From NCBI GenBank assembly GCA_022821905.1, contig JAJECS010000031.1:1-64000 (forward strand): a stretch of 64,000 nt of DNA. The letters run 5' to 3'. The notes beneath the pieces were generated by a model that worked only from the letters and a program-made list of their open reading frames with translations, was not told where the DNA came from and searched no databases. Each line of letters starts with the position of its first letter. The stretch's first letter is position 1. This document shows positions 50,061 to 59,342 of this stretch, in pieces. The translations under genes and the position numbers were made by a program. This stretch comes from Chloroflexota bacterium. GTDB taxonomy: Bacteria; Chloroflexota; UBA11872.

Positions 50061-50223
50061 ATGGCAAACCTACGACAGTCGAGGCGTCCAGCGCAATGGG
50101 CGCCACCTCGCGGAGCCCGCAGGACAGGCGGCGTGGGACGCGTGGTCGTTGCGGCGCGGCCTGGCGTCCGACCACGCCCATTCGTCGGCAGCGCGTCGGG
50201 CGGGGCACGGAAGCGTCAAAAAT

Positions 50224-50253
50224 GTCATTCCGAACGCAGTGAGGAATCTAAGG
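50224..50253. repeat. Dispersed palindromic repeat, family C
   Basis: GTCATTCCGAACGCAGTGAGGAATCTAAGG, copy 1; in inverted orientation relative to 50275-50307, so the two form an 80-bp hairpin. Confidence 0.75.
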
Positions 50254-50274
50254 ACGTTCGTGCTCGCTCCGCGC

Positions 50275-50307
50275 CCCTTAGATTCCTCGCGTTGCTCGGA
50301 ATGACGG
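50275..50307. repeat. Dispersed palindromic repeat, family C (inverted pair)
   Basis: CCCTTAGATTCCTCG-CGTT-GCTCGGAATGACGG, the inverted partner of 50224-50253. The pair precedes the DUF2298 operon. Confidence 0.75.
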
Positions 50308-50322
50308 ACGGGGGGTACCGGA

Positions 50323-52629
50323 ATGGCGGTCGGGGCCGGAGGCGGCCCGTCGGCCCGACGGCTGACCGTCCCTGGGCGCGTGGCTATCCTTGACGCGCGG
50401 CGCGAGGCGTGCGCCGGTGCACGGAGGGCCGGACCGATCGATCAGGCGCTCTGGCTGCTTGCACTGGTCGCCTTCGCCGTGCTCGGAGTGCCCTGGGCGC
50501 GCCTGGCCTTCGGTCGGCTGACCACCCGCGGCCTCGTCCTCGCCGCCCCCGTCGGGTTCTTCCTGTTTCACTACGTCGCCTGGCTCGGGCTGTTCACCGG
50601 CTGGTTCCGCAACGGCTCGACCTACGCGTGGGCCGCGCTCGCGGTCTTCGCGGCCGCGACGACGGCGCTGGCGTGGGTCATGCAGACGGAGCTGCGCGAG
50701 CTGTGGCCGCGGCGGCGCCTATGGGTCTGGGGCGTGGCGGCGCTCCTGGTCGCCTACGGCGTTGGCGTGGGCATGCGCTGGCTCAATCCCGAGATCGCCG
50801 GCACCGAAAAACCCATGGACCTGGCGCTGCTCGGCGCCACCATGCGCAGCACGGACTTTCCGCCACTCGACCCGTGGTTTGCGGGCGGGACGATCAACTA
50901 CTACTACCTGGGCTACTCGATGGGCGGCGCGCTGGCGCACCTGGCGGGTGCGTCGCCTGGCGTGGCCTACAACACCTACCTCGCCACGCTGCTGGCCCTG
51001 CTGGTGGTCGGCGTCGGCTCGGCGGCCTACGACCTGGCCGCCATGCTGGGCGCCGGGCCGCGGCGCGCGTTGCAGGCGGCGATCGGGTCGGTGGTCGTCG
51101 GGGTCGTCGCCGGCAACCTGGCGATCGTGCGCGCGGTGGTGACCGAGGAGTTTCGCGGCCAAACGGGCTTCTGGCCGGGCATCGGGTGGAACGCCTCGCG
51201 GGTCATCGAGCGTCAGCCGGTCGACGGGGTGGCCGACAAGACGATCAACGAGTTCCCGGCCTTCTCCTTCGTCCTCGGCGATCTCCATCCCCACGTGATG
51301 GCGCTGCCCTTCACCGTGGTGGCCGCCAGCCTGGCGTTGCAAGGTATCGCGGCCTGGTGGCGACCCGGCGCCGTCAGGGGCTGGACGCCATGGGCCGGCA
51401 CGTTGCTGGCGGGACTATTCGTCGGCGGTCTCTACGGGCTCAATGCGTGGGACCTGCCGACCTATCTGGTCCTCGTCATCGGCGCGGCGCTGCTGGCGCA
51501 CCTTGTCGGGCCGGGAACGCGTGCCTGGGGCCGGCTGCTGGCCCACGCCGCATTGATCGTCGTGGCGGCGGCCGTCGCCTGGCTGCCCTACAGCCTCAAC
51601 GTCACCCTGCTCAGCGAGGGGTTGGGGGTCGTGCCCACGCGCACGCTGGCGCTGCACTTCGTGCAAGTGTTCGGCCTGCTGGGCTTGCTCGCCGTGGGAG
51701 GGCTGGTCGCGCTGCTGGCGGACGGCTCGCGGTCGACGCGAGCCTGGCTCGGCGCGAGCCTGGTCGTCGCGGCGCTGGCCGTTGTGGTCACCGGCGGCGA
51801 GATAGTGGGCGTCCTCGTCGTCGTGCTCGCTCTCGCGGCGGCGGTGATGGCGCGACGCCAGGCAGCGCTTGGACCGTTTGCGCTGAGTCTTCTGGTGGCG
51901 GCCGCATTCGGCCTCATGCTGGTGGTCGAGCTGGTGCACGTGGACGACTTCTTCGGGCCGCCGTATGTCCGCATGAACACCGTGTTCAAGGTGCACTATC
52001 AGGCCTGGGCATTGCTGGCCATTGCCGCGGGGCCGGCGCTGCTGGTCACCTGGCGCCGGCTGTCGGACTCCGCCGGCCCGGGATGGGCGGTGATCCGCGC
52101 CGGCTACGCCAGCCTGGTCGCCGTGCTGCTGGTGCTGGCGTTGAGCTACTCCGCGGTCGCCCTGCGCGACAAGGCCGCCGACAGCGACGTCAGCGGCACC
52201 ATAGACGGGCTGGCGCTCGCCGAGCGTCTCCACGCCGACGATCTGGCGGCGGCGCGCTGGCTGGCGCGAAACGCCGGGGACGCGGCCGTCGTTCTGGAAG
52301 CGCCGGGCACTCCGTACAGTGAGATGTCACGCATCGCAACGTGGTCGGGTGTGCCGACCGTGATCGGCTGGACGCAACATGAGCAGCTCTGGCGCGGGAG
52401 CATTCCCGAGATCGGCGAGCGCGCCGCCGACGTCGATCGAATCTATGCGACGGCGGATGCCGCGGACGCACTGCAACTCATGCGCCGGTACGGCGTGACG
52501 CACGTGGTGTTCGGTCGCATCGAGCGGGCACGCTACGACGCAACCGCGGCGTCTCGCCTGCGCGCCTACCTCGAACCATTGGCGCAGTTTGGCGGCACCA
52601 CGATCTTCGCGGGTCCGGGGGCTCCGTGA
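50323..52629 (+). CDS. DUF2298 ('YYY') multi-span membrane protein
   Basis: The 768-residue integral membrane protein has over a dozen hydrophobic segments. It carries the hallmark DUF2298 motifs GTEKPMD (160-166), PWFAGGTINYYYLGYSMGG (184-202; the YYY motif) and NEFPAFSFVLGDLHPHVMALPF, plus a C-terminal soluble domain. Members occur mainly in Chloroflexi and archaea; activity is unproven but the fold suggests a membrane glycosyltransferase-like (GT-C) protein. The start ATG 50323 is just after a family C repeat. It overlaps the next gene by four bases. Confidence 0.88.
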   Translation: MAVGAGGGPSARRLTVPGRVAILDARREACAGARRAGPIDQALWLLALVAFAVLGVPWARLAFGRLTTRGLVLAAPVGFFLFHYVAWLGLFTGWFRNGSTYAWAALAVFAAATTALAWVMQTELRELWPRRRLWVWGVAALLVAYGVGVGMRWLNPEIAGTEKPMDLALLGATMRSTDFPPLDPWFAGGTINYYYLGYSMGGALAHLAGASPGVAYNTYLATLLALLVVGVGSAAYDLAAMLGAGPRRALQAAIGSVVVGVVAGNLAIVRAVVTEEFRGQTGFWPGIGWNASRVIERQPVDGVADKTINEFPAFSFVLGDLHPHVMALPFTVVAASLALQGIAAWWRPGAVRGWTPWAGTLLAGLFVGGLYGLNAWDLPTYLVLVIGAALLAHLVGPGTRAWGRLLAHAALIVVAAAVAWLPYSLNVTLLSEGLGVVPTRTLALHFVQVFGLLGLLAVGGLVALLADGSRSTRAWLGASLVVAALAVVVTGGEIVGVLVVVLALAAAVMARRQAALGPFALSLLVAAAFGLMLVVELVHVDDFFGPPYVRMNTVFKVHYQAWALLAIAAGPALLVTWRRLSDSAGPGWAVIRAGYASLVAVLLVLALSYSAVALRDKAADSDVSGTIDGLALAERLHADDLAAARWLARNAGDAAVVLEAPGTPYSEMSRIATWSGVPTVIGWTQHEQLWRGSIPEIGERAADVDRIYATADAADALQLMRRYGVTHVVFGRIERARYDATAASRLRAYLEPLAQFGGTTIFAGPGAP

Positions 52630-54371
52630 CCGGCGAGCAGACGCTGGAAGCCGGGCGATCGGACGAAATCCGCGCCTGGCTGGCGGGTCCCGCGGGCTTC
52701 GGGCTGAGCCGCGGCGAGGTGCTGCTGTACCTCGCGATTCTGGCGCTGGCCGCCGGCTTGCGGTTCTACGACCTCGGAGACCGGACCTTCCACCACGACG
52801 AGGCCATTCACGCCAAGGAATCCGTGGAGATGATCCGCGGCAAGCAGTATCGCTACGACCCCGCCTATCACGGACCGCTGCTCTACTTCACCAACACCGT
52901 GTTCTTCATGGCGGTGGGCCACGACGACGTGACGGCGCGCGTGATCCCGGCCCTGGTCGGCGTGGCCACGGTGGCGGCGCTCGTCTTGCTGCGTCCCGAG
53001 TTGGGCCGCATGGGCACGCCGCTGGCCATGACGGCCATGACGCTCTCGACGGCGTTCCTCTACTACTCGCGGTTCATCCGCAACGACATTTACGTCGCGC
53101 TCTTCACGCTCGTGCTCGTCGGGGCGCTGGTGCGCTACATGGCGCATCCGCGACGCCGCTGGATCTATATCGCCTGGGTCGCGCTGGGGCTGTCGTTCGT
53201 GACCAAGGAGAACACCTACATCCACGGCGTGCTGCTGGTCGGGCTGCTGGCCGTCTTCGGCCTCGTGGCGTGGGCCGCGGCGCGCCGGCCGTCACGCCAG
53301 GCCTCGCCGGTCGTGGGCGCCATTCACTCGGCCATGACGCACCTGCGCCGCGACGCCGAGCATCTCGTCTACGGCTTCCTCATCTTCGTGCTCATTGCGT
53401 TCCTCTTCTACACCTCGTTCCTGACCAACCTCACCGGGTTCCGCGATGCCTTCGTGGACTCGGTGGACTATTGGGCCGCGGTCCACGAGTCCGAGCGTGT
53501 CAACCAGCCGTGGTTCTACTACCCGATGTTCCTTCTGGTCTACGAACCGTTCGCCTTGCTCGTGGGCGCCTTCGCGCTCACGCGCCTGTCCACGGCGCGC
53601 ACGCCGCTGCCCTGGATACTTGCGCTGTGGGGCGTGGTCGGCATGGGCATCTACTCGACGCTCGGCGAGAAAGCCCCCTGGCTGGTGCTCCACGTCATGT
53701 GGCCCTTCCTGGTGCTGGCAAGCTGGTACGCCGGCCGGCGGCTCGAACTGGGCCAGCCGCCCGTGCTGCGCGCGGCCATGGCCGTGATGGTTGTCGGTCT
53801 ATTCGCCTGGACCGTGCGCTTCGGCGTGCCCACCACCTACGAACGCGGGGACGTGCCCATAGACTTCGTTATGTATGTGCAAACCTCGCCGGACGCGCTG
53901 AAGGGCGTCGCCGCTATCGAGGCCTCCGGCCAGGACACCGGAGAGGCCAACTACGTGCGGGCGGTGGTTGAAAACGAGTTCGCCTGGCCGCTGGCGTGGT
54001 ACTTGCGGAACTACCCGAACATTGCCTATGAGAAGGAAGTGACCTTGGAAAGTGCACTCAGCTCGCAAGTGGTGCTCCTGAAGAAAGAAACGTCGGCACA
54101 GTTGCGCCTGGATACCCACGGCTACTCCTCGGAGGTCCTGCCACTGCGGCGCTGGTTCCCCGAGTTCGCCTACCGCGGCTGGACCCTCGGGTTTCTGGGC
54201 AATTTCCTCAACGATCCCAAGGCCCGCGAGACCTTCTGGGATTGGCTCGTCCTGCGAGAGCGGACGCCGGTGCCCATCGGCAGCTTTGACTACGTGTTGC
54301 ACATCCGCGACGACCTGCGGCCCGTCCAACCCGTCCAACCCGTCCAACCCGTCGGCGAGGCGCTCAAGTGA
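52626..54371 (+). CDS. Agl23-like/flippase-associated membrane protein (TIGR03663 type)
   Basis: The 581-residue protein has about ten TM helices. Its TIGR03663 signature FHHDEAIHAKE (near 55) resembles the first luminal loop of GT39/GT-C transferases. It probably works with DUF2298 in membrane-linked glycosylation or lipid-linked sugar handling. GTG start at 52626 overlaps DUF2298. The extreme C-terminus carries four QPV repeats (LRPVQPVQPVQPVGEALK) coded by near-perfect 9-bp tandem units at 54319-54355. It overlaps the FAD gene by four bases. Confidence 0.82.
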   Translation: MTGEQTLEAGRSDEIRAWLAGPAGFGLSRGEVLLYLAILALAAGLRFYDLGDRTFHHDEAIHAKESVEMIRGKQYRYDPAYHGPLLYFTNTVFFMAVGHDDVTARVIPALVGVATVAALVLLRPELGRMGTPLAMTAMTLSTAFLYYSRFIRNDIYVALFTLVLVGALVRYMAHPRRRWIYIAWVALGLSFVTKENTYIHGVLLVGLLAVFGLVAWAAARRPSRQASPVVGAIHSAMTHLRRDAEHLVYGFLIFVLIAFLFYTSFLTNLTGFRDAFVDSVDYWAAVHESERVNQPWFYYPMFLLVYEPFALLVGAFALTRLSTARTPLPWILALWGVVGMGIYSTLGEKAPWLVLHVMWPFLVLASWYAGRRLELGQPPVLRAAMAVMVVGLFAWTVRFGVPTTYERGDVPIDFVMYVQTSPDALKGVAAIEASGQDTGEANYVRAVVENEFAWPLAWYLRNYPNIAYEKEVTLESALSSQVVLLKKETSAQLRLDTHGYSSEVLPLRRWFPEFAYRGWTLGFLGNFLNDPKARETFWDWLVLRERTPVPIGSFDYVLHIRDDLRPVQPVQPVQPVGEALK

Positions 54372-55693
54372 AGATCGCCATCGTCGGCGCCGGCATCACC
54401 GGGCTCACCCTGGCCTACCTGCTCCGAAAACGCGGGCATGCGGTGGAGGTGTTCGAAGCCGGCGGCGCGCCCGGCGGAGAGCTGGCGACCGTCGAGGTCG
54501 GCGGCGAGCCCATCGAGCGCTTCTATCACCACCTGTTCACCCACGACCGGTTCATGATCGATTTGTGCGAAGAGCTCGGCATCGGGGATCGGCTGGACTG
54601 GCACGAGCCGTTGATGGGGTTCTATGCGGGCGGGCGAGTGCATCCCTTCACCTCGCCGCTCGATCTGCTGCGCTTTGGCCACCTGTCGCTGCCGTCCCGC
54701 GTGCGGCTTGGCTTTGGGACTGTCCTCCTGCAGCGCCGTCGCAGCTACGCCGCGTTCGAGGACCGGACGGCGGCCGAGGTGATGCCGCGCTACACCGGGC
54801 GCGAGGCCTTCGACAAGATCTTCCGACCGCTCCTCGAGGCCAAGTTCGACCGCCATTGGGAAGGCGTGTCCATGGCCTGGATGTGGGCCCGCCTGATGTC
54901 ACGCGCACGCACCCGCACGCCCGACAAGCGCCGCGAGCGCCTGGGCTACTTTCGCGGCGGTTTCCGAGTCGTGGTGGACGCGCTGGCGGACACAATCACC
55001 AGCCGCGGCGTGGCGCTGCACCTGCGCTCGCCCGTGCAGGAAGTCACCATTGGATCGCCCGGTTCCCCGGCGCTGCGGGTCGGCGGCCAGGCGGTGGAAG
55101 CGGACGCCGTGGTGGCGACCGTGGGACTGCCCATCATCCGGCGCATCCTGCCCGAGGAGCGCCGCGACTTCACCAACTCCCTGGCGGCCACGAACTACGT
55201 GGGCGCCTGCGTCGTGCTGATGGAGATCGAACGCCAGCTTTCGGAGTACTACTGGACCAACATCGGCGACCGCAGCCTCCCCTTCGCCGGGCTGATCGAG
55301 CACACCAACATGGTCGAGCGCGAGCGCTACGGCGGGCAGCGGCTGCTCTACGTCAGCAACTACCTGCCGCCCGAGCATGAGTTCTTCCACATCGACGACG
55401 ACGACCTCATCGACCGGTTCGTCGAGCCGATCCAGCGGGTCTTCCCGCGCTTTGCGCGTGAGCAGATCGGGCGCTCATGGGTCTCGCGCGATCCCGTGGC
55501 GCAGCCGGTGATCGCCGCCGGCTACCAGCGCCGCAAGCCGGCCTATCGCTCGCCCATCCCCGGCTTCTACATCTGCAATACGTCGCAGATTTACCCCGAA
55601 GACCGCGGCACCAACTACAACGTGCGCATCGCCCGCGAGTGCGTCGAGGTGCTCGACGGCGACGCGGCTGAATTGACGCGCGCCGAAGCATAA
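54368..55693 (+). CDS. FAD-dependent oxidoreductase (UGM/phytoene-desaturase-like)
   Basis: The 441-residue flavoprotein opens with the dinucleotide-binding GAGITGLTLAYLLRKRGHAVEVFEAGG (7-33). FHHLF-like YHHLFTHDRF and late GTNYNVRIA residues are typical of amine-oxidase/UDP-galactopyranose mutase-related flavoproteins. Overlap with the Agl23-like gene (GTGA) suggests one operon and a role in the same envelope pathway, perhaps oxidising or isomerising a lipid- or sugar-linked substrate. Confidence 0.82.
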   Translation: MKIAIVGAGITGLTLAYLLRKRGHAVEVFEAGGAPGGELATVEVGGEPIERFYHHLFTHDRFMIDLCEELGIGDRLDWHEPLMGFYAGGRVHPFTSPLDLLRFGHLSLPSRVRLGFGTVLLQRRRSYAAFEDRTAAEVMPRYTGREAFDKIFRPLLEAKFDRHWEGVSMAWMWARLMSRARTRTPDKRRERLGYFRGGFRVVVDALADTITSRGVALHLRSPVQEVTIGSPGSPALRVGGQAVEADAVVATVGLPIIRRILPEERRDFTNSLAATNYVGACVVLMEIERQLSEYYWTNIGDRSLPFAGLIEHTNMVERERYGGQRLLYVSNYLPPEHEFFHIDDDDLIDRFVEPIQRVFPRFAREQIGRSWVSRDPVAQPVIAAGYQRRKPAYRSPIPGFYICNTSQIYPEDRGTNYNVRIARECVEVLDGDAAELTRAEA

Positions 55694-55721
55694 TCCGCGC
55701 GAGCGATCGTGTCGGTGTTCG

Positions 55722-55749
55722 GGTAGGGGCGGGTTTCAAACCCGCCCAT
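55722..55749. repeat. Dispersed palindromic repeat, family A
   Basis: GGTAGGGGCGGGTTTCAAACCCGCCCA; near-perfect palindrome between the convergent FAD oxidoreductase and comB. Confidence 0.8.
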
Positions 55750-55756
55750 CCGTGGC

Positions 55757-56509
55757 TCAGCCGTCCTCCAACAGCCGCAGGCGTCCCTCGCCACCCAACT
55801 CCGGCACCGCCGACGAAGCGTCCAGCACGGCGCAATAGGGAACGTCGTCCGACAGCCCCACATCGACCAGCGCCTGCGCGCTTTGCGACTCCGCCAGCGC
55901 CGCCGCCGGGTCCGGCTGCGCCTGCGCCACCCGCAGCGCCACGATCGCCGTCTCATCGAGCTCGACCTCGGGCTGAAATTCCAGGATGCGCGAAACGATA
56001 GCCCCCGCCGCGTAGACGTCGTCCAGCGCTAGCGTCCCCTCCTTGCCGGCGCACGCCACGGTGATTGATCCGCCCGCTCCCGCGGCCCCCACGAGGCAGC
56101 GCGCGACGGCGCTGCAATTGCGCAGCGCGCCCACGAACGTCCGCCGCGCCGCCGACCAGCGGCGCAGCGCATTGGTGCCGTTGGTGGTGACGAATACCAC
56201 TCGCCGGCCCGCATATTCGCCGGCGGCCGCTTCCCGCGGCGAGTTGCCGAAGTGGTAGCCCTCGGGCCGCAGCCCACCCTCCTCACCGCCCAGCAGCACG
56301 CCGGATCCAAGGCGCGGTGCGGCCGCGCGGGCCGCCGCATGATCGGCCGCCAGCCAAACCTCGGGATCGCCGGCCCCGGCCAGCTCGACGAGCGTGGTGG
56401 AGGCCCGAATCACGTCGACCACCGCGCACACGCCCGCCGGATCGGGCTCGATGAGTTCGGGCGCCAGGGCCACGCGCAGCTGCGGCACGGCAGGACCGGG
56501 GCGAGTCAT
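55757..56509 (-). CDS. comB: 2-phosphosulfolactate phosphatase ComB
   Basis: The 250-residue protein has the ComB family pattern: VVDVIRASTT (29-38), GGEEGG, FGNSPREA, VTTNGTNALRRW and CAGKEGTLALDDVYAAG. ComB hydrolyses 2-phosphosulfolactate to sulfolactate in coenzyme M synthesis or sulfonate metabolism. No other coenzyme M gene is present in the window. It stands alone and is convergent with the FAD gene. Confidence 0.87.
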   Translation of the reverse strand: MTRPGPAVPQLRVALAPELIEPDPAGVCAVVDVIRASTTLVELAGAGDPEVWLAADHAAARAAAPRLGSGVLLGGEEGGLRPEGYHFGNSPREAAAGEYAGRRVVFVTTNGTNALRRWSAARRTFVGALRNCSAVARCLVGAAGAGGSITVACAGKEGTLALDDVYAAGAIVSRILEFQPEVELDETAIVALRVAQAQPDPAAALAESQSAQALVDVGLSDDVPYCAVLDASSAVPELGGEGRLRLLEDG

Positions 56510-56779
56510 TTGCAGGTGCGCATGGTGGGCGGTCTGGTTGGGCGCATGTCTCCCGAAAGTAGCCGATGGAGGCTCCCGCCCGACGGGGGCGCACCGCGCG
56601 GCGACAAATCGGCCCGAGCGGTCGCCGGCGGCGAATCACGGCACTGATAGCGCCAGCATGGTGGCTTATGTAGTATTCGCTACGAAGCGTCATGTGCGCT
56701 CTGCTTGGCTGCGAGCCGGCATGCTCCCTCGTGGCCGCTGCGCCGTTGACATCTCAGCTAGACCTGGAGGCAGGCGCCA

Positions 56780-57661
56780 ATGTTGAATCTCGCTGCCCGA
56801 TTCCTCGTTCCCTCCGGTTGGCGGACGCGGATGCGCCCGCGCATGTTGCAGGGCGGTCTGTCGCTGCTGGTCATCGGCTGTTTGGCGGTCGCCGCATTCG
56901 CCTGCGGCGAATCCGAGTCGGAGGCTGCGCCGGCCCAGGAGGCCGCACCCGCCCAAGCGGCCGCAGCGACTGCCGCCCCTGAACCAACTGCCGCACCGAC
57001 CCCAACCCCTGCCCCGACGCCAACTCCCGCCCCTACGCCGACGCCCACGCCGACGCCGCTCACAGAGGCCGACGTCCTCCAGCGCGCGGGAGGCGTCATG
57101 AGTGCCGCCACGACGTTCGATTTCTCGCTGACGCATGAAGTGGGCACCAGTGAGTTCCTGCCCGGCCTGGCGGTCGAGGAGGTGAAGGGCCAGCTGGAGA
57201 TTCCCGACAAGCTGAGCGTCGAGTTCTCCGGCCTGTTCGGCGACATTCCCATCCAGGTCGAGCTCATCAAGATCGGTGACCTGCACTACATCACCAATCC
57301 GCTCACCGGAGTGTGGGAAGAGGTCCCGGCGGCGAACTCTCCCGTCGCCTTCTTCAGGCCCGAGGAAGGGATCGCTGAGATCATGTCGTCGATCGCGGCC
57401 ACCTTCGACGGCCCCGAGGGCGATGTCTACAGTCTCTCGGGGACGCTTCCCGCCAGTGCCTTCGCGGCGCTGATCGGCGACACCCTGGAGGACTCCGTCG
57501 TTGACGTGAACATCGAGATTGACGCCGACAGCTTCCACCTGACCAAGATCCGCTTCGCCGGACAGGTCAGCCCCCTCGACGACCCGAGCGTCGTGCGGAT
57601 TGTCGAGCTGTCGCGGTTCGGCGAGTCCGTCTCGATCGAGGCCCCCGACACCGGTTCCTAA
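56780..57661 (+). CDS. LppX/LprAFG-type lipoprotein
   Basis: The 293-residue exported lipoprotein has a signal peptide with LLVIGCLAVAAFAC (lipobox Cys at about 42), a low-complexity Ala/Pro/Thr stretch with PTPTP repeats (about 66-94) and an LppX-like beta-alpha domain. Members bind lipids such as diacylglycerol or sulfolipids in the cell envelope. GGAGG about nine bases before ATG 56780. Similar PTP-rich linkers are typical of Chloroflexota lipoproteins. Confidence 0.8.
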   Translation: MLNLAARFLVPSGWRTRMRPRMLQGGLSLLVIGCLAVAAFACGESESEAAPAQEAAPAQAAAATAAPEPTAAPTPTPAPTPTPAPTPTPTPTPLTEADVLQRAGGVMSAATTFDFSLTHEVGTSEFLPGLAVEEVKGQLEIPDKLSVEFSGLFGDIPIQVELIKIGDLHYITNPLTGVWEEVPAANSPVAFFRPEEGIAEIMSSIAATFDGPEGDVYSLSGTLPASAFAALIGDTLEDSVVDVNIEIDADSFHLTKIRFAGQVSPLDDPSVVRIVELSRFGESVSIEAPDTGS

Positions 57662-57756
57662 GGAGCCCGTGGTCCACGGAGCACGGCCCCAGGGGAAGGC
57701 CATGAGCGCGCGCCCAGCCGGCGTTGGGCGGCTTAGGCAGCCGGCAGGGCCATAGC

Positions 57757-59274
57757 GTGTTCCGAGTCTCTCCCTACATTGCCCTCATCCCGGTCTGTCT
57801 AGGGGTCTTCGTCGCCGCCGACGACCAGACGGTGATGGTGACGGTGCTGCCGGACATCATGTTCGATTTCCGCATCCCGCCAATCGAGCTCGACTACGCG
57901 TCGTGGACCATCACCGCCTACCTGTTGGGCTACGTGGCCGCCATGCCGCTGATCGGCAGCATGTCGGACGCCTTTGGCCACCGCCGAATGTTCGCCATCG
58001 CCACGGTGTTTTTCATGATCTGCTCGGTTGTGGCCGCCCTTTCGCCCAGCCTGCCGTTCCTCATCGGCATCAGGGTCTTCCAGGCCATTGGCGCTGGCGC
58101 GATGCTGCCGATCGCGATCGCGGTCGTGGGCGATCTGTTTCCACGGGGTGGTCGGGGACTCGCGCTGGGCATCGTGGGCGGCTCGGCGGAAGCGGGCGGC
58201 GTCATCGGTCCGCTCTGGGGCGGCCTGGTCGCGCGCTTCCTCGACTGGCCCTGGGTGTTCTGGATGAACGTGCCGCTCGGCGCGCTCGTCCTGATCGCCC
58301 TCTTCCTGCTGCTGGGCCCGAGCCCGCGGTTCAAGTCATCGCTGGACTATCTGGGCGGGTTCTTCATCGCCGTGGCCCTGGCCTCCCTCACGCTCGGGCT
58401 CTCGCGCATCGACCGGCTGGACCTGGGAATGCTTGGGCTATTGGCGCTCACCGCCGTGGCCCTGGCCGCCTTCATCTACCGCCAGCGGACGGCGGCGGTG
58501 ACCCTGCTGCCCAACTCGATGTTCCGCAGCCGCACGGTCGTGATGGCGAACGTCGCCCACTTGATGGTCGGCGTGTCGCTGATCATCGGCATGGTCACCA
58601 TTCCCATCATGACCACCTATCTGATCGGCCACTCGCCGCTCGAAGGCGGGCTCCGGCTCATGCGCATGACGATAGCGATGCCGTTCGGGGCCGTGCTCGG
58701 CGGGCTCGCCTGCCAGCGCATTGACTACCGGATCCCGAGCGTGATCGGCCTGATCCTCGTGGCCATCGGCTACGCCTTCATGACCACCTGGGACCTGAGC
58801 GTGGCCGACCCCCAGCTCACGATCCACCTCGCGCTTGCCGGACTGGGTTTCGGCCTGCTCATCGCGCCAATCGCCCTGGGCGCCACCGAGCCCGTGGGCC
58901 AGGGCGACCGCGGCGCCGCGGCGGGCGCCGTCACAGCGATGCGGCTGGTGGGCATGACGCTCGGCCTGGCGGCGATCACGGCCTGGGGGTCCCAGCGGTT
59001 CTCGCTGCTGGTGGCGGGCATCCCCATGCCCGTGCCCCAGGAAGGCGAGGCGATCGAAGTCTCCCGGCAACGGGTCGCCGAGTTCCAAGAGACCCTCACC
59101 AACATCGGCATGGACGTGTTTGTCACGTTCTTCGCGGTCGCCGCCGTCGTCGCCGCCCTCGGCATCCTCCCCGCCATCCTCATGACCTGGAACCGCGCCC
59201 GCAGTCAAGAGCTCGACCAGATCAAGCCGGGCGACGTGGAGCCGGAGGTTCCGCGCCACCCCCAGACTGCGTGA
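57757..59274 (+). CDS. Major facilitator superfamily drug exporter (DHA2-like)
   Basis: The 505-residue transporter is a DHA2/EmrB-like proton antiporter with about 13-14 TM helices. VAADDQTVMVTVLPDI (motif D1-like; near 18), LIGSMSDAFGHRRMF (motif A) and the motif C-like GGSAEAGGVIGPLWGG are seen. GTG 57757 has CAGGG upstream; the longer TTG start is less likely. It may export drugs or lipids. The stop overlaps or abuts the following helicase frame, but the helicase start is uncertain. Confidence 0.88.
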   Translation: MFRVSPYIALIPVCLGVFVAADDQTVMVTVLPDIMFDFRIPPIELDYASWTITAYLLGYVAAMPLIGSMSDAFGHRRMFAIATVFFMICSVVAALSPSLPFLIGIRVFQAIGAGAMLPIAIAVVGDLFPRGGRGLALGIVGGSAEAGGVIGPLWGGLVARFLDWPWVFWMNVPLGALVLIALFLLLGPSPRFKSSLDYLGGFFIAVALASLTLGLSRIDRLDLGMLGLLALTAVALAAFIYRQRTAAVTLLPNSMFRSRTVVMANVAHLMVGVSLIIGMVTIPIMTTYLIGHSPLEGGLRLMRMTIAMPFGAVLGGLACQRIDYRIPSVIGLILVAIGYAFMTTWDLSVADPQLTIHLALAGLGFGLLIAPIALGATEPVGQGDRGAAAGAVTAMRLVGMTLGLAAITAWGSQRFSLLVAGIPMPVPQEGEAIEVSRQRVAEFQETLTNIGMDVFVTFFAVAAVVAALGILPAILMTWNRARSQELDQIKPGDVEPEVPRHPQTA

Positions 59275-59342
59275 CTGACGACGCGCGGCACTCCGTCGAG
59301 TTGCTGCGAATCGCGATGCGACCTTTGGGCAAGGGCGGGACC

